The notes beneath the pieces are model-generated. The model saw only the letters and a program-made list of their open reading frames with translations, did not search any database and had not been told where the DNA came from. From positions 60,129 through 124,128 of the forward strand of contig NZ_VSEY01000042.1 in the NCBI RefSeq assembly GCF_008086045.1: a DNA stretch of 64,000 bases, in the 5' to 3' direction. Both the position numbers and the translations under genes were made by a program. This document shows positions 35,542 through 44,698 of the stretch, piece after piece (position 1 is the stretch's first letter; each line of letters starts with the position of its first letter). Origin of the DNA: Nonomuraea sp. PA05. GTDB lineage: Bacteria; Actinomycetota; Actinomycetes; Streptosporangiales; Streptosporangiaceae.

Positions 35542-36288
35542 ATGCCCTTTGAGCTGATCTGCGAGATCGAACCGCCGACCAAGCCCGATCTGAAGCACGT
35601 ACGGCACCAGATCGGCACCATGAGCAAGATCGCCCACGGGTTCCTCATCCCCGACAACCACATCGGCCGCGCCACCGTCTCCAGCGTGGCCGTGGCCCAC
35701 GAGGTCGAGGCGATGGGCGGGCGCGGCATCGCCTGCCTCAACTCGCGCGACCGCAACCTGCTCGGCTTCCGCCGCGACCTGCTGACGGCGGCGGCGTACG
35801 GGGTCGACCAGTTCCTGTTCGTCTACGGCGACAAGCCGACCAGCGGCAACCGGACCAGCGACCTGACCGTGCGCTCGATGATCGAGGAGGCGCGCGACTT
35901 CTCGCCGGCCTTCCGCGTGGGGGCCGCCGCCGGGCTGCGCCCGCTGCCCGCCTGGAAGCGTACGGCAGACTTCCTGTTCTCCCAGGTCAGCTTCTCGGTG
36001 GAGGAGCAGCTCCGCTGGCGCGAGGAGCACCCGGTCGAGGTGCCCGTCTACGCCGGCGTCATGGTGCTGGCCAGCGAGCGGCACGCCCGCACCCTGGCCG
36101 CCGCCATCCCGGACATCGCCCTGCCCGAGCGGCTCGTCGAGGCGGTGGCGGCCGACCGCATGGCGGGCGTGGAGGCGGCCTGCGAGCAGGTGCTGGCCCT
36201 GCGCGACACCGGCGCCTTCGCCGGCGTGCACCTCGTCCCCGTCGCCCGCTACCGCGACGTCGAGTCCCGCCTGGCCGCCGCTCTCTGA
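35542..36288 (+). CDS. Methylenetetrahydrofolate-reductase-like protein
   Basis: The 248-residue protein has the MTHFR-type TIM barrel: FELICEIEPPTKPDL at the first strand, GFLIPDNHIGRATVSSVAVAHEVEAM, ACLNSRDRNLLGFRRDL, FVYGDKPTSGNR and SFSVEEQLRWREEHPVEVPVYAGVMVL (split between strands). It is shorter than E. coli MetF (about 296) and lacks the usual FAD segments, resembling the small actinobacterial MTHFR-like group. The role in folate or F420-linked one-carbon metabolism is inferred. GTG 35536 is an alternative start. It overlaps the convergent MFS gene by 40 nt. Confidence 0.75.
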   Translation: MPFELICEIEPPTKPDLKHVRHQIGTMSKIAHGFLIPDNHIGRATVSSVAVAHEVEAMGGRGIACLNSRDRNLLGFRRDLLTAAAYGVDQFLFVYGDKPTSGNRTSDLTVRSMIEEARDFSPAFRVGAAAGLRPLPAWKRTADFLFSQVSFSVEEQLRWREEHPVEVPVYAGVMVLASERHARTLAAAIPDIALPERLVEAVAADRMAGVEAACEQVLALRDTGAFAGVHLVPVARYRDVESRLAAAL

Positions 36289-37718
36289 GGCCGGGCGAAG
36301 GCCGCGAGGACCGCGCCGAGCAGCGCGACGCCGAACAGCACCGCGTACGCCCGCTGGAACCCGTCCATGAGCTGGCCCACCGCCACCGGTGACAGCGTGG
36401 ACAGGGTTCCGGCGTACACCTGGGCCCGCACGCCGGGTCCCACAGAGGCGGTCAGCATGCTCAGTGACAGGCCGACGCTGATCACGATGCCGACGTTCAT
36501 CACCATGACGCGGAAGCCGTTGACCACGCCCAGGCTGCCGGGCGGCAACGCCCGCATGACCTGCGTGGTGTTGCCCGTCAGGAAGGTTCCGCTGCCGCAG
36601 CCCGCCACGAACAGGCTGATCCCGATCACCCAGTACGGCGTCGCGGGATCGGCCGTCAGCATCAGCGTGCCGAGCCCGGCCGCGCTGAGCACCGCGCCGC
36701 CGATCGACAGCGCGTACGGCGACACCCTGCTCCCCAGCGCGCCCACGATCGGCGAGGCCAGCCCGATCCCGACCGGCACGGGCAGCACGCTCAGCCCCGC
36801 CGTGAACGCGTCCACGCCCCTGGCGGCCTGGAAGTACAGCGCGACCACGAGGATCAGCGCGGAGCGGGCCAGGGCGTTGCAGAACGAGGCCAGGTTCGCG
36901 TAGGTCAGCAGCCGTCCGCCGAACAGCCGCAGGTCCAGTACCGGGTTGGGGGCCCGCCGCTCGGCCAGCACGATCAGCGGCACCAGCACCGCGAAGACGC
37001 CGGCGCCCGCCAGCACCACGGGGCTGAACGGCCCGCTCGACCCCGCCGTGGACAGCGCCAGCAGCAGCGCCGACAGCGCCGCGAACACCAGCACGTTGCC
37101 CAGCGCGTCCACCGGCTCCCTCGGCTGCCTGGGCACCTTGCGTAAGATCGCCGCGCCCACGCCGAGCGCCAGGAGCCCGGCGGGCACGTTCACCCAGAAG
37201 ATCCACTGCCAGCCGGCCGCCTCGGCGATCAGGCCGCCCAGGGTGGGCCCGGCGAGCTGGGCCACCGACAGCGTGCCGATGTAGACGCCCATGCCCTGGC
37301 TGAGCCGCTCGGGCGGGAACGCGTCGGTGATGATCACGGTGCCGTTCGCGAGGATCATGGCGGCGCCGATCGCCTGTAAGACGCGCATCGCGATCAGGAA
37401 CCACACGTTCGGCGACAGCCCGGCCAGCAACGAGGCCACGGTGAACAGCGCGAACCCCGTCAGGTACACCTCCCGCCTGCCGAGCAGGTCGGCCACGCGG
37501 CCGAAGAACACCAGGCTCGCCGTGTTGACCAGCAGGAACGACAGGAGGATCCAGTTCGACTCCAGCGCGTCCGCGTGGAAGTGCCGCACCACGGTCGGCA
37601 GCGCCACGTTCAGGGTGCTGCCTGCGATGCCGATGAGGACGAGGCCCAGGCTGGTGACCGCGCACACCCGCCAGGCGTAGCGCATCCGGGTGTCGTCCTG
37701 GGGGGTGACCGCGACCAT
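36249..37718 (-). CDS. MFS transporter, DHA2-like (second)
   Basis: The 489-residue, 14-helix transporter has helix-1 motif IAGSTLNVALPTVVRHF, motif A FGRVADLLGRREVY and motif C-like LSVAQLAGPTLGGLIAE. It is distinct in sequence from the 33.4-34.8 kb exporter. A perfect dyad at 37730-37746 ends 12 nt before its start codon and shares the GTACGGCGTA core with the TetR operators at 34.8 kb, so both pumps may be under one repressor. Substrate is unknown. Confidence 0.9.
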   Translation of the reverse strand: MVAVTPQDDTRMRYAWRVCAVTSLGLVLIGIAGSTLNVALPTVVRHFHADALESNWILLSFLLVNTASLVFFGRVADLLGRREVYLTGFALFTVASLLAGLSPNVWFLIAMRVLQAIGAAMILANGTVIITDAFPPERLSQGMGVYIGTLSVAQLAGPTLGGLIAEAAGWQWIFWVNVPAGLLALGVGAAILRKVPRQPREPVDALGNVLVFAALSALLLALSTAGSSGPFSPVVLAGAGVFAVLVPLIVLAERRAPNPVLDLRLFGGRLLTYANLASFCNALARSALILVVALYFQAARGVDAFTAGLSVLPVPVGIGLASPIVGALGSRVSPYALSIGGAVLSAAGLGTLMLTADPATPYWVIGISLFVAGCGSGTFLTGNTTQVMRALPPGSLGVVNGFRVMVMNVGIVISVGLSLSMLTASVGPGVRAQVYAGTLSTLSPVAVGQLMDGFQRAYAVLFGVALLGAVLAAFARPQRAAARRDSTSR

Positions 37719-37729
37719 GCCTCCACTAT

Positions 37730-37746
37730 GACGTACGGCGTACGTC
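37730..37746. promoter_or_regulatory. Operator-like palindrome upstream of the second MFS gene
   Basis: GACGTAC-GGC-GTACGTC has 7-bp arms, perfect, around a 3-bp centre. It lies in the 45-bp gap between the crp-like gene's 3' end and the MFS start codon, overlapping where a promoter must be. Confidence 0.5.
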
Positions 37747-37763
37747 CGGTTTCGCCCCAGGGG

Positions 37764-38426
37764 TCACCTCGCTCGCTTGCGCAACCCTTCGAGGTCGTGG
37801 ATCACCACGCGCCGCCTGCCCGTCTCGATCAGGCCCCGGTCGCGCAGCGTGCGCAGCGCCTTGCTGACGGCCTCGCGGGAGGCACCGGTCCACCCGGCCA
37901 GCTCGTCCTGCGACAGGGGCAGCGCCACGCGCACGCCGCTGTTGGTCTTCTCGCCGTACCGGTCGGCCAGCTCCAGCAGCCGCGTCGCCACCCGGCCCGT
38001 GGTGTCGAACGCGCCGTACTCGATGCGCTTGCGGTCGGAGTCGCGCAGCTTGTTGCTGATGAGCTGCATGAGCAGGACGGCGATGCGCCCGTGGCTCTCC
38101 AGGAAGGAGGTGAAGTCACGCACCACGATGCCGGAGATCGGCTCCAGCGCGGTCACGGTGGTCGAGCGGGGTGAGCCGTCGATCGCCGACAGCTCGCCGA
38201 GCAGCGCGCCAGGCCCGCGCACGGCCAGCACCACCTCGGTGCCGCCGCTCGTGTGGGAGGAGCACTTGACCCGGCCCTCCATCAGCACGAGCACCCAGTC
38301 GGACGTGTCGCCCTCGGTCATGATGGTCGTGCCCCGGTCCCAGCGCCGCAGCCGACCGGCCGAGCGCAGCGCCTCGACCTCCTCGGGCGTGAGCATGGTC
38401 AGGAACTCGCCCGGCTCTGAATCCAT
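37764..38426 (-). CDS. Crp/Fnr-family transcriptional regulator
   Basis: The 220-residue protein has an N-terminal cyclic-nucleotide-binding barrel with the phosphate-binding cassette region GALLGELSAIDGSPRSTTVTAL (PBC: GELSAI...PRSTTV), a dimer helix (FLESHGRIAVLLMQLI) and a C-terminal winged helix LSQDELAGWTGASREAVSKALRTLRDRGLIE. The PBC Arg and Ser/Thr residues suggest cAMP binding. It lies 33 bp downstream of the class III cyclase on the same strand, so signal synthesis and response are encoded together. Confidence 0.9.
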   Translation of the reverse strand: MDSEPGEFLTMLTPEEVEALRSAGRLRRWDRGTTIMTEGDTSDWVLVLMEGRVKCSSHTSGGTEVVLAVRGPGALLGELSAIDGSPRSTTVTALEPISGIVVRDFTSFLESHGRIAVLLMQLISNKLRDSDRKRIEYGAFDTTGRVATRLLELADRYGEKTNSGVRVALPLSQDELAGWTGASREAVSKALRTLRDRGLIETGRRRVVIHDLEGLRKRAR

Positions 38427-38459
38427 GCGCCCGATTATGTCGGTACGCGCACCGTCCCA

Positions 38460-40481
38460 CTATGTCATTTCGGTCAGAACGTACGCCGTGACGAGCTCCT
38501 CCTTGCCCTTGAGGTTGAGCGGGCCCAGCGGATTCACCTTCGCCCCGTCGCCCAGTTGCCGGAAAGTGGTATCCCCGATGACCACCGTGCCCGGCTCGGC
38601 CAGCGTCTGGAGCCTGGCGGCCACGTTCACGGCGTCGCCCATGGCGTTGAAGCCGCGCAGCTCGGGGCTGCCGATGTTGCCGACCAGCGCGGGCCCGGTG
38701 TTGACGCCCACCCGGAACGTCGGCCACTCGACCGTGTCGACCCTCCAGGCCATCTCCTCGGCGATCTCGGCGGCGGCCCGCTGCATCTGCAGCGCCGCCT
38801 TGCAGGCCTGCCGCGCGTGCCCGTCCTGCGTGGCGGGCGCGTTGAACAGGGCCAGCAGCGCGTCGCCGACGAACTGCACGATCGTGCCGCCGTTGTTCAG
38901 GATGCAGGGGACGGCGGCCGTGTGGTAGCGGTTCAGCATCTCGACGATCTCGCCCGGCGTGACCTTCTCCGAGAACGTGGTGAAGCCCTTGAGGTCGGCG
39001 AACAGCGCGGTCAGCTCCTTGAGCTGGCCGCCCAGCGCCGCCTGCGCGGGGTCTGCGAGCAGCGCGTTGGCCACGTCGGGCGACATGTACTGGTGGAAGA
39101 GCGTGTGCAGCTCCTGGTAGAGGCGGGCGTTCTCCAGCGAGATCGACAGTTGCCCGGCCAGTGTGGCGGCCAGCGCCTCGTCCTGGCTGGTGCGTCCGAC
39201 CGGCACCTCCAGCACGCCCGCCAGGTTGCCCTTGACGGTCAGCGGGAAGGCCAGGAGCTGGTCGCGCCTGATCGGGTTGCCGTCGGTGAACGCGTAGTCG
39301 CGCGAGCCGATCTGCGTCCTCCCCTCCGAGACCAAGGCGATCTTGACGTCGCCGTACGCCTGCCGCACCCGCTCCAGCGACACCGTCAGCAGCTCGTTCT
39401 CCGGCAGCCCGACCTTGGTCTGCGCGCTCACCGACACCAGCGCGGCCAGCCGCTCCGACAGCTCCCGCTCGTTGGCGAGGGCCTCGCCCGCCCGGTCGAG
39501 CACCGCCGCCTGGCCCTCGTTGAGCCGGAACTTGCCCGACAGCCGGGTCGCGGCCAGCGGCTCGCCCCTGCGTACGTGCTCGACCAGCTCCTCCAGCGCC
39601 TCGTCGTAGTCGCGCTGGATGCGCCGGACGGTCGCCGCCAGCGCCACCGAGTCGAACAGGCCCGCGCTCGACCCCTCTCGCCTGAACTGCAGGTACGCGC
39701 TGTAGGCGACGAACACGAAGGCCAGCGTGAGCAGGATGTGCCACTCCCACCAGGACAGGTGCCAGTTGAGCTGCGACATGCCCGCGATCATCGACTCGGC
39801 CAGCAGCGCGTACGCGGTGATCAGGCTGATCAGCATCGCCGCCGGCCGCTGGCGGTGCAGCAGGAACATCATCACGCTGGCCGCCCCGTACGCCAGCAGG
39901 CCGGGCACCGACGCCCACACCAGCCAGTCCATCGGCGAGACCATCGGCGGCTCGCTCAGCGGCGTCAGGCCGGGGATCAGCGACACGAGCCCCCAGAGCA
40001 GCAGGAACCCGAGCAGCGCCCCCCGGATGAAGTGCTGCGACCCCAGCACCGCCTTGGCGGCCCGCTCCCGCAGCGGCAGCGCCGAGGCGAGCGCGAACAC
40101 CGAGGCGATCGAGAGCCCCACCTGCTGCCCGAGGTCGAACCCGACGGACCCGGTGGGCAGGATGACCTTCGGCGTGGCCAGGCCGTGCAGGAAGAAGAAC
40201 CCGGCGCTGGTCAGGAAGACCATGGAGACCAGGAAGAGCCGCGCGTCCTGGCGGCGTCTGGAGGCCTCGCTGATGAGCACGCCGAGCACCACGTTGACGC
40301 CCGCCACCAGGACGATCAGCCAGAAGTGGCTGGCGTTGTGCTGCCAGAAGACGTTGATGTGCGGCTGGGCCAGCAGCAGCCAGAGGCCGAGCAGCGGCAG
40401 GATCAGGTGGATGGCCCAGACCACGCCGCGCACGGGCTGGGTGGCCGGGGGAAGGTAGGGCGAGGGACCGGGCGTTGGCAC
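38460..40481 (-). CDS. Membrane class III adenylate/guanylate cyclase with GAF-like domain
   Basis: The 673-residue protein has about eight membrane helices (residues 18-260), a coiled and GAF-like region (about 330-460) and a C-terminal cyclase domain. The metal ligands Asp496 (FADLKGFTTF) and Asp540 (VGDALLALF) and the transition-state residues Asn619 and Arg623 (VNVAARL) are present. The substrate-specifying positions are Gln536 and Asn612 instead of Lys and Asp/Thr. A Gln/Asn pair is known, from memory, in Mycobacterium Rv0386. The GTG start and position just upstream of crp imply cAMP as product, but the substituted residues leave room for relaxed specificity. Confidence 0.88.
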   Translation of the reverse strand: MPTPGPSPYLPPATQPVRGVVWAIHLILPLLGLWLLLAQPHINVFWQHNASHFWLIVLVAGVNVVLGVLISEASRRRQDARLFLVSMVFLTSAGFFFLHGLATPKVILPTGSVGFDLGQQVGLSIASVFALASALPLRERAAKAVLGSQHFIRGALLGFLLLWGLVSLIPGLTPLSEPPMVSPMDWLVWASVPGLLAYGAASVMMFLLHRQRPAAMLISLITAYALLAESMIAGMSQLNWHLSWWEWHILLTLAFVFVAYSAYLQFRREGSSAGLFDSVALAATVRRIQRDYDEALEELVEHVRRGEPLAATRLSGKFRLNEGQAAVLDRAGEALANERELSERLAALVSVSAQTKVGLPENELLTVSLERVRQAYGDVKIALVSEGRTQIGSRDYAFTDGNPIRRDQLLAFPLTVKGNLAGVLEVPVGRTSQDEALAATLAGQLSISLENARLYQELHTLFHQYMSPDVANALLADPAQAALGGQLKELTALFADLKGFTTFSEKVTPGEIVEMLNRYHTAAVPCILNNGGTIVQFVGDALLALFNAPATQDGHARQACKAALQMQRAAAEIAEEMAWRVDTVEWPTFRVGVNTGPALVGNIGSPELRGFNAMGDAVNVAARLQTLAEPGTVVIGDTTFRQLGDGAKVNPLGPLNLKGKEELVTAYVLTEMT

Positions 40482-40580
40482 AGACCCGATTATCCACGCG
40501 AGATCGCTGTCTCCAATGCGTCGTTTTACTCACCCGAGTTCGCGACAATCCGTCAAACTGGTCAGTAACCCTCCGTTTTG

Positions 40581-40608
40581 TGACAGATACGTTATGTAGT
40601 TACTGTCA
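40581..40608. promoter_or_regulatory. Inverted repeat between the cyclase and collagen-like genes
   Basis: Arms TGACAGATAC and GTTACTGTCA are separated by 8 bp of AT-rich sequence; 8 of 10 arm positions pair. It stands 72 bp before the collagen-like gene start. It looks like a regulator site. Confidence 0.4.
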
Positions 40609-40679
40609 TCCATTGGAACGGTCGAAGCGTGAATCTCATGCACCACATGAGCATCACTCGTTCCTCTGGAAGGAAAGCC

Positions 40680-41543
40680 GTGGCTATCAAGGTTCGAGGC
40701 GGGCGCACGATCACGCTCGCCGCCGTCGGGGCGCTGGCCGCCTCGCTCCTCACCGTGGGCGGCGTCGCCACCGCCTCGTCCGCCGCCGCCTCCGAGGTGC
40801 ACGCCTGCGTGCACAAGAAGACGCGGTACGCGCGCATCGTCAACCCGACGACGAAGTGCAGGAAGACGGAGGAGCGGATCCTGATCGGCGGCTCCGCCAC
40901 CTCGACCACCACCGTCCAGACGGGCGAGCAGGGCCGCCAGGGCGAGCGCGGCCCGGCGGGCCCGCAGGGCAAGCAGGGCGTCCAGGGACCCAAGGGCGAG
41001 ACCGGACCGGTCGGGCCGCAGGGCAAGCAGGGCGTCGCGGGCCCGCAGGGTCCCAAGGGCGAGGACGGCAAGGACGGGCTGCCCGGCAAGGACGGCAAGG
41101 ACGGCCTGCCAGGTAAGGACGGCAAGACCGGTGCCACCGGCCCGCAGGGTCCCAAGGGCGACACCGGCCCGCGCGGCCCCGAGGGGCCCAAGGGCGACCC
41201 CGGCAGCGGCGCCAACTACACCACCTACATCAAGCAGGACTCCATCAGGAGCACCGGCTCCGAGACGGTGAGCTGCGGCAGCGGCGGCCTGGTGACCGGC
41301 GGCGGCTTCTCGTTCGGCACGCTCAAGAACGCGGTCGTCACCGGCAGCGCGCCCTCCTCCGGCAACAGCTGGACCGTCACCGTGGCCAAGGATGACAACG
41401 GCGGCGGCAACGACTACGACCGGCAGGCCGCCGCCCCGTCGGCCTCGCCCTCCGCCCAGGCCGAGACCTACACCCACGGCGGCGGCAACAACGGCACCAG
41501 CGTCAGCGGCACCGTCTACGTCGTCTGCCTGAAGAAGGCGTAA
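40680..41543 (+). CDS. Secreted collagen-like (Gly-X-Y repeat) protein
   Basis: The 287-residue protein starts at GTG 40680 after GGAAGGAAAG. A Sec signal peptide (TITLAAVGALAASLLTVGG, cut near ASSAAASE) is followed by a short Cys-containing head (VHACVHKKTRYARIVNPTTKC). About 31 uninterrupted Gly-X-Y triplets follow (residues about 82-178), rich in GPQGPKGE and GKDGLPGKD motifs. The C-terminal domain of about 105 residues has two Cys and a Gly/Asn-rich surface. The repeat should form a collagen triple helix outside the cell. No sortase motif is present, so it is probably released or wall-associated. Confidence 0.9.
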   Translation: MAIKVRGGRTITLAAVGALAASLLTVGGVATASSAAASEVHACVHKKTRYARIVNPTTKCRKTEERILIGGSATSTTTVQTGEQGRQGERGPAGPQGKQGVQGPKGETGPVGPQGKQGVAGPQGPKGEDGKDGLPGKDGKDGLPGKDGKTGATGPQGPKGDTGPRGPEGPKGDPGSGANYTTYIKQDSIRSTGSETVSCGSGGLVTGGGFSFGTLKNAVVTGSAPSSGNSWTVTVAKDDNGGGNDYDRQAAAPSASPSAQAETYTHGGGNNGTSVSGTVYVVCLKKA

Positions 41544-41554
41544 CGACACGCAGA

Positions 41555-41584
41555 AGGGCCGGCACGGAACCCCGTACCGGCCCT
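41555..41584. terminator. Hairpin between convergent collagen-like gene and purL
   Basis: AGGGCCGG-C-ACGG pairs with CCGT-A-CCGGCCCT around an AACC loop, 12 nt after the collagen-like stop codon and 14 nt from purL. It can terminate both directions. Confidence 0.65.
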
Positions 41585-41597
41585 CCTGAAAAACCCG

Positions 41598-43847
41598 TCA
41601 GCCGAACAGCGCAGGAAGCGCAGCCGTGTGCGCCCCCCGCAACTCCTCGACGGAGATCTCGAACGCGTCCTTGACGACCAGCGACTCCCCGCCGGTCACC
41701 CCGAGCCCGTAGCACGGCACATCATGCCGCCCGCACAACGACGCGAACTCCTCATAAGCCTCAGGCCGCACCACGACGAGCGCCCGAGCCGCAGACTCGC
41801 TGAACAGATCGGTGAACGCGTCACCGGTCAGCTCGACCTCGGCCCCCACCCCCCGGGCCAGGCACGACTCGGCCAGCGCGATGGCCAGCCCGCCGTCCGA
41901 CAGGTCGTGCGACCCGTCCAGCAGCCCCCGCCTGGCGGCCTCCACCAGCACGGTGCCCAGCGCCTGCTCGGCCTCCAGGTCGGCGTGCGGCGGCAGCCCG
42001 CCCAGGTGATGGTGCTCGACGTGGGCCCACTCGGAGCCGCCGAACTCGGCGCCGGTGTCGCCGAGCAGCACGACCCGCAGCCCCTCGGCGGTGAACCCGG
42101 ACGGCACCCGCTTGGCCACGTCGTCGATGACGCCGAGCACGCCCACGACGGGCGTCGGGTGGATGGCGGTGGAGCCGGTCTGGTTGTAGAAGGAGACGTT
42201 CCCGCCGGTGACGGGCACGCCGAGCGCCTTGCAGGCGTCGGCCAGGCCGCGGGTGGCCTCGGCGAACTGCCACATGACCTCGGGGTCCTCGGGGGAGCCG
42301 AAGTTGAGGCAGTTGGTGACGGCCAGGGGCTTGGCGCCGGTCACGGCCACGTTCCGGTACGCCTCGGCGAGCGCGAGCTGCGCCCCCGCGTACGGGTCGA
42401 GCTTGGCGTAGCGGCCGTTGCCGTCAGTGGACAGCGCGATGCCCCGCGTCGTCGGCTCGGCACCCTCGATCACCTCGGAGATGCGCAGCATGCCCGCGTC
42501 GGCCGGCTGGGCCAGCACGGTGTTGGAGCGCACGTACCGGTCGTACTGGTCGGTCACCCACGCCTTGGAGGCGAGGTTGGGCGAGCCGAGCAGCTTGAGC
42601 AGGGTGGCCCGCAGGTCGGCGGGCCGCTCCAGCCGGTCGGGCGTGTCGCCGTTGAGCGCGGCCTGCCCGGCGGGCTCGTGGAAGGGCCGCTCGTAGACGG
42701 GGCCGTCGTCGGCGGCGGTGCCCGGCGGGATGTCCACGATGATCTCGCCGTCCCAGGTCATGACGAGGCGGCCGGTGTCGGTGACCTCGCCGATGACGGT
42801 GGCGGGCACGTCCCACCGCTCGCAGATCGCCATGAACGCCGCGATGTCGTCCGGGCGGACGACGGCCATCATGCGTTCCTGCGACTCGCTCATGAGGATT
42901 TCCTCGGGCCTGAGCGAGGGGTCGCGCAGCGGGACCAGGTTGAGGTCGACGGTCATGCCGCCGGTGCCCTTGGCGGCCAGCTCGGTGGTGGCGCAGGAGA
43001 CGCCGGCCGCGCCGAGGTCCTGGATGCCGACGACCACGTCGGCCGCGTACAGCTCCAGGCAGCACTCGATGAGCAGCTTCTCCATGAACGGGTCGCCGAC
43101 CTGCACGGCGGGCCGCTTGGCCTGCGACTCGTCCTCGAACGTGGCGCTGGCCAGCACGGACGCGCCGCCGATGCCGTCGGGGCCGGTGGACGCGCCGAAC
43201 AGGACCACCTTGTTGCCGGGGCCCGGCGCGGTGGCCAGCTTGATCTGGTCCTTGCGCAGCAGGCCCACGCACAGCGCGTTGACCAGCGGGTTGCCGATGT
43301 AGCAGGGGTCGAAGACGACCTCGCCGCCGATGTTGGGCAGGCCCAGGCAGTTGCCGTAGCTGCTGATGCCCTCCACCACGCCGGGCAGCACCCGGCGGGT
43401 GTCCACGGCGTCGGCGGCGCCGAAGCGCAGCGCGTCCATGACGGCGATGGGGCGCGCGCCCATCGACATGATGTCGCGCACGATCCCGCCGACGCCGGTG
43501 GCGGCGCCCTGGTGCGGCTCGACGTAGGACGGGTGGTTGTGGCTCTCGATCTTGAACGTGGCCGCCCAGCCGTCGCCGATGTCCACCACGCCGGCGTTCT
43601 CGCCCATGCCCACGAGCAGCGCCTCGGACTTGGGCGCCTTGGTGGCGAACTGCTTCAGGTGCACCTTGGACGACTTGTACGAGCAGTGCTCGGACCACAT
43701 GACGCTGTAGATGGCCAGCTCGGAGCCGGTGGGACGGCGGCCCAGGATCTCCTTGACCCGGTCGTACTCGTCCTGCTTCATCCCCAGCTCGGCGAAGGGC
43801 ATCGGCTCGTCGGGAGTCTCCGCCGCCCGCTTCACACTGTCTGTCAT
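41598..43847 (-). CDS. purL: Phosphoribosylformylglycinamidine synthase subunit PurL (small type)
   Basis: The 749-residue synthetase subunit converts FGAR to FGAM with ammonia from PurQ, bridged by PurS. It has the PurM-like duplicated architecture, with MWSEHCSYKSSK, VGMGENAGVVDIGDGWAATFKIESHNHPS (metal and active-site His segments), GTGVGG-type ATGVGGIVRDI, and repeat-two motifs VTGGNVSFYNQ and DGSHDLSDGGLA. The length is that of the three-protein FGAM synthase. The start codon overlaps the purQ stop by 4 nt (ATGA). Confidence 0.96.
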   Translation of the reverse strand: MTDSVKRAAETPDEPMPFAELGMKQDEYDRVKEILGRRPTGSELAIYSVMWSEHCSYKSSKVHLKQFATKAPKSEALLVGMGENAGVVDIGDGWAATFKIESHNHPSYVEPHQGAATGVGGIVRDIMSMGARPIAVMDALRFGAADAVDTRRVLPGVVEGISSYGNCLGLPNIGGEVVFDPCYIGNPLVNALCVGLLRKDQIKLATAPGPGNKVVLFGASTGPDGIGGASVLASATFEDESQAKRPAVQVGDPFMEKLLIECCLELYAADVVVGIQDLGAAGVSCATTELAAKGTGGMTVDLNLVPLRDPSLRPEEILMSESQERMMAVVRPDDIAAFMAICERWDVPATVIGEVTDTGRLVMTWDGEIIVDIPPGTAADDGPVYERPFHEPAGQAALNGDTPDRLERPADLRATLLKLLGSPNLASKAWVTDQYDRYVRSNTVLAQPADAGMLRISEVIEGAEPTTRGIALSTDGNGRYAKLDPYAGAQLALAEAYRNVAVTGAKPLAVTNCLNFGSPEDPEVMWQFAEATRGLADACKALGVPVTGGNVSFYNQTGSTAIHPTPVVGVLGVIDDVAKRVPSGFTAEGLRVVLLGDTGAEFGGSEWAHVEHHHLGGLPPHADLEAEQALGTVLVEAARRGLLDGSHDLSDGGLAIALAESCLARGVGAEVELTGDAFTDLFSESAARALVVVRPEAYEEFASLCGRHDVPCYGLGVTGGESLVVKDAFEISVEELRGAHTAALPALFG

Positions 43848-44524
43848 GCGTTCACCAGGTTCTTCAGGATGGAGGTGAAGATGCCGAGGCCGTCGGTGCT
43901 GGGCGCGCCGACCAGCTCCTCGACGGCGTGCTCGGGGTGCGGCATGAGGCCGACCACGTTGCCCGCCTCGTTGCGGATGCCGGCGATGTCGTTGAGCGAG
44001 CCGTTGGGGTTGCCGACGTAGCGGAACACCACGTGACCGCCCGCCTCCAGCGCGGCCAGCGTGTCGTCGGAGGCCACGTAGCGGCCCTCGCCGTGCTTGA
44101 TCGGCAGCACGATCTCCTGACCGGGGGTGAACGAGTTCGTCCAGGCGGTGGCGGGCTGCTCGACCTTGAGCCGCTGGTCGCGGCAGACGTAGTGCAGCGA
44201 GGCGTTACGGGTCAGCGCGCCGGGCAGCAGGTGCGCCTCGCACAGGATCTGGAACCCGTTGCAGGTGCCGATCACGGGCAGCCCCGCTCTTGCGGCGGGG
44301 ACGAGCTCCTCCATGAGCGGCGCGAAGCGCGAGATGGCTCCGCAGCGCAGGTAGTCGCCGTAGGAGAAGCCGCCGGGCAGGAAGACGGCGTCGACCCCCT
44401 TCAGGTCGTGGTCGGCGTGCCACAGTGGGACCGCCTCCGCGCCCACCAGGCGAACGGCTCTTGCGGCGTCCTGGTCGTCGAGAGTTCCTGGAAACGTGAC
44501 TACGCCCACACGGGCAGCGCTCAT
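43844..44524 (-). CDS. purQ: Phosphoribosylformylglycinamidine synthase glutaminase subunit PurQ
   Basis: The 226-residue class I glutaminase has FLPGGFSYGDYLRCGAI, the nucleophile Cys in IGTCNGFQIL, and the His/Glu dyad in LMPHPEHAVE. It supplies ammonia to PurL. ATG 44524 is chosen because GGAGGGG lies just upstream; longer frames lack an RBS. It is translationally coupled to purL. purS is not adjacent: an RsbW-like ATPase gene lies between them. Confidence 0.95.
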   Translation of the reverse strand: MSAARVGVVTFPGTLDDQDAARAVRLVGAEAVPLWHADHDLKGVDAVFLPGGFSYGDYLRCGAISRFAPLMEELVPAARAGLPVIGTCNGFQILCEAHLLPGALTRNASLHYVCRDQRLKVEQPATAWTNSFTPGQEIVLPIKHGEGRYVASDDTLAALEAGGHVVFRYVGNPNGSLNDIAGIRNEAGNVVGLMPHPEHAVEELVGAPSTDGLGIFTSILKNLVNA

Positions 44525-44698
44525 GACTGTCGTCCCCTCCGGAGGAATGCGCGCGCGCACCACCGTCCCTTCGGGGCGGACGGCGGTGTCATCAGGTTAT
44601 CGGGTGCTCCCCGGTGGTCGGCATCGACTCGGCGGTGGAGCGGACACGCAGGTCAGGCGGCGGCGGGCACGCAGGTCAGGCGACGGCGGAGACGCGGG

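Noticed and set aside
41628..44021. 797-codon plus-strand frame antisense to purL/purQ
   Set aside because: Shadow of purL; composition is His/Gly/Arg/Val-rich with no domain, and purL is unmistakable.
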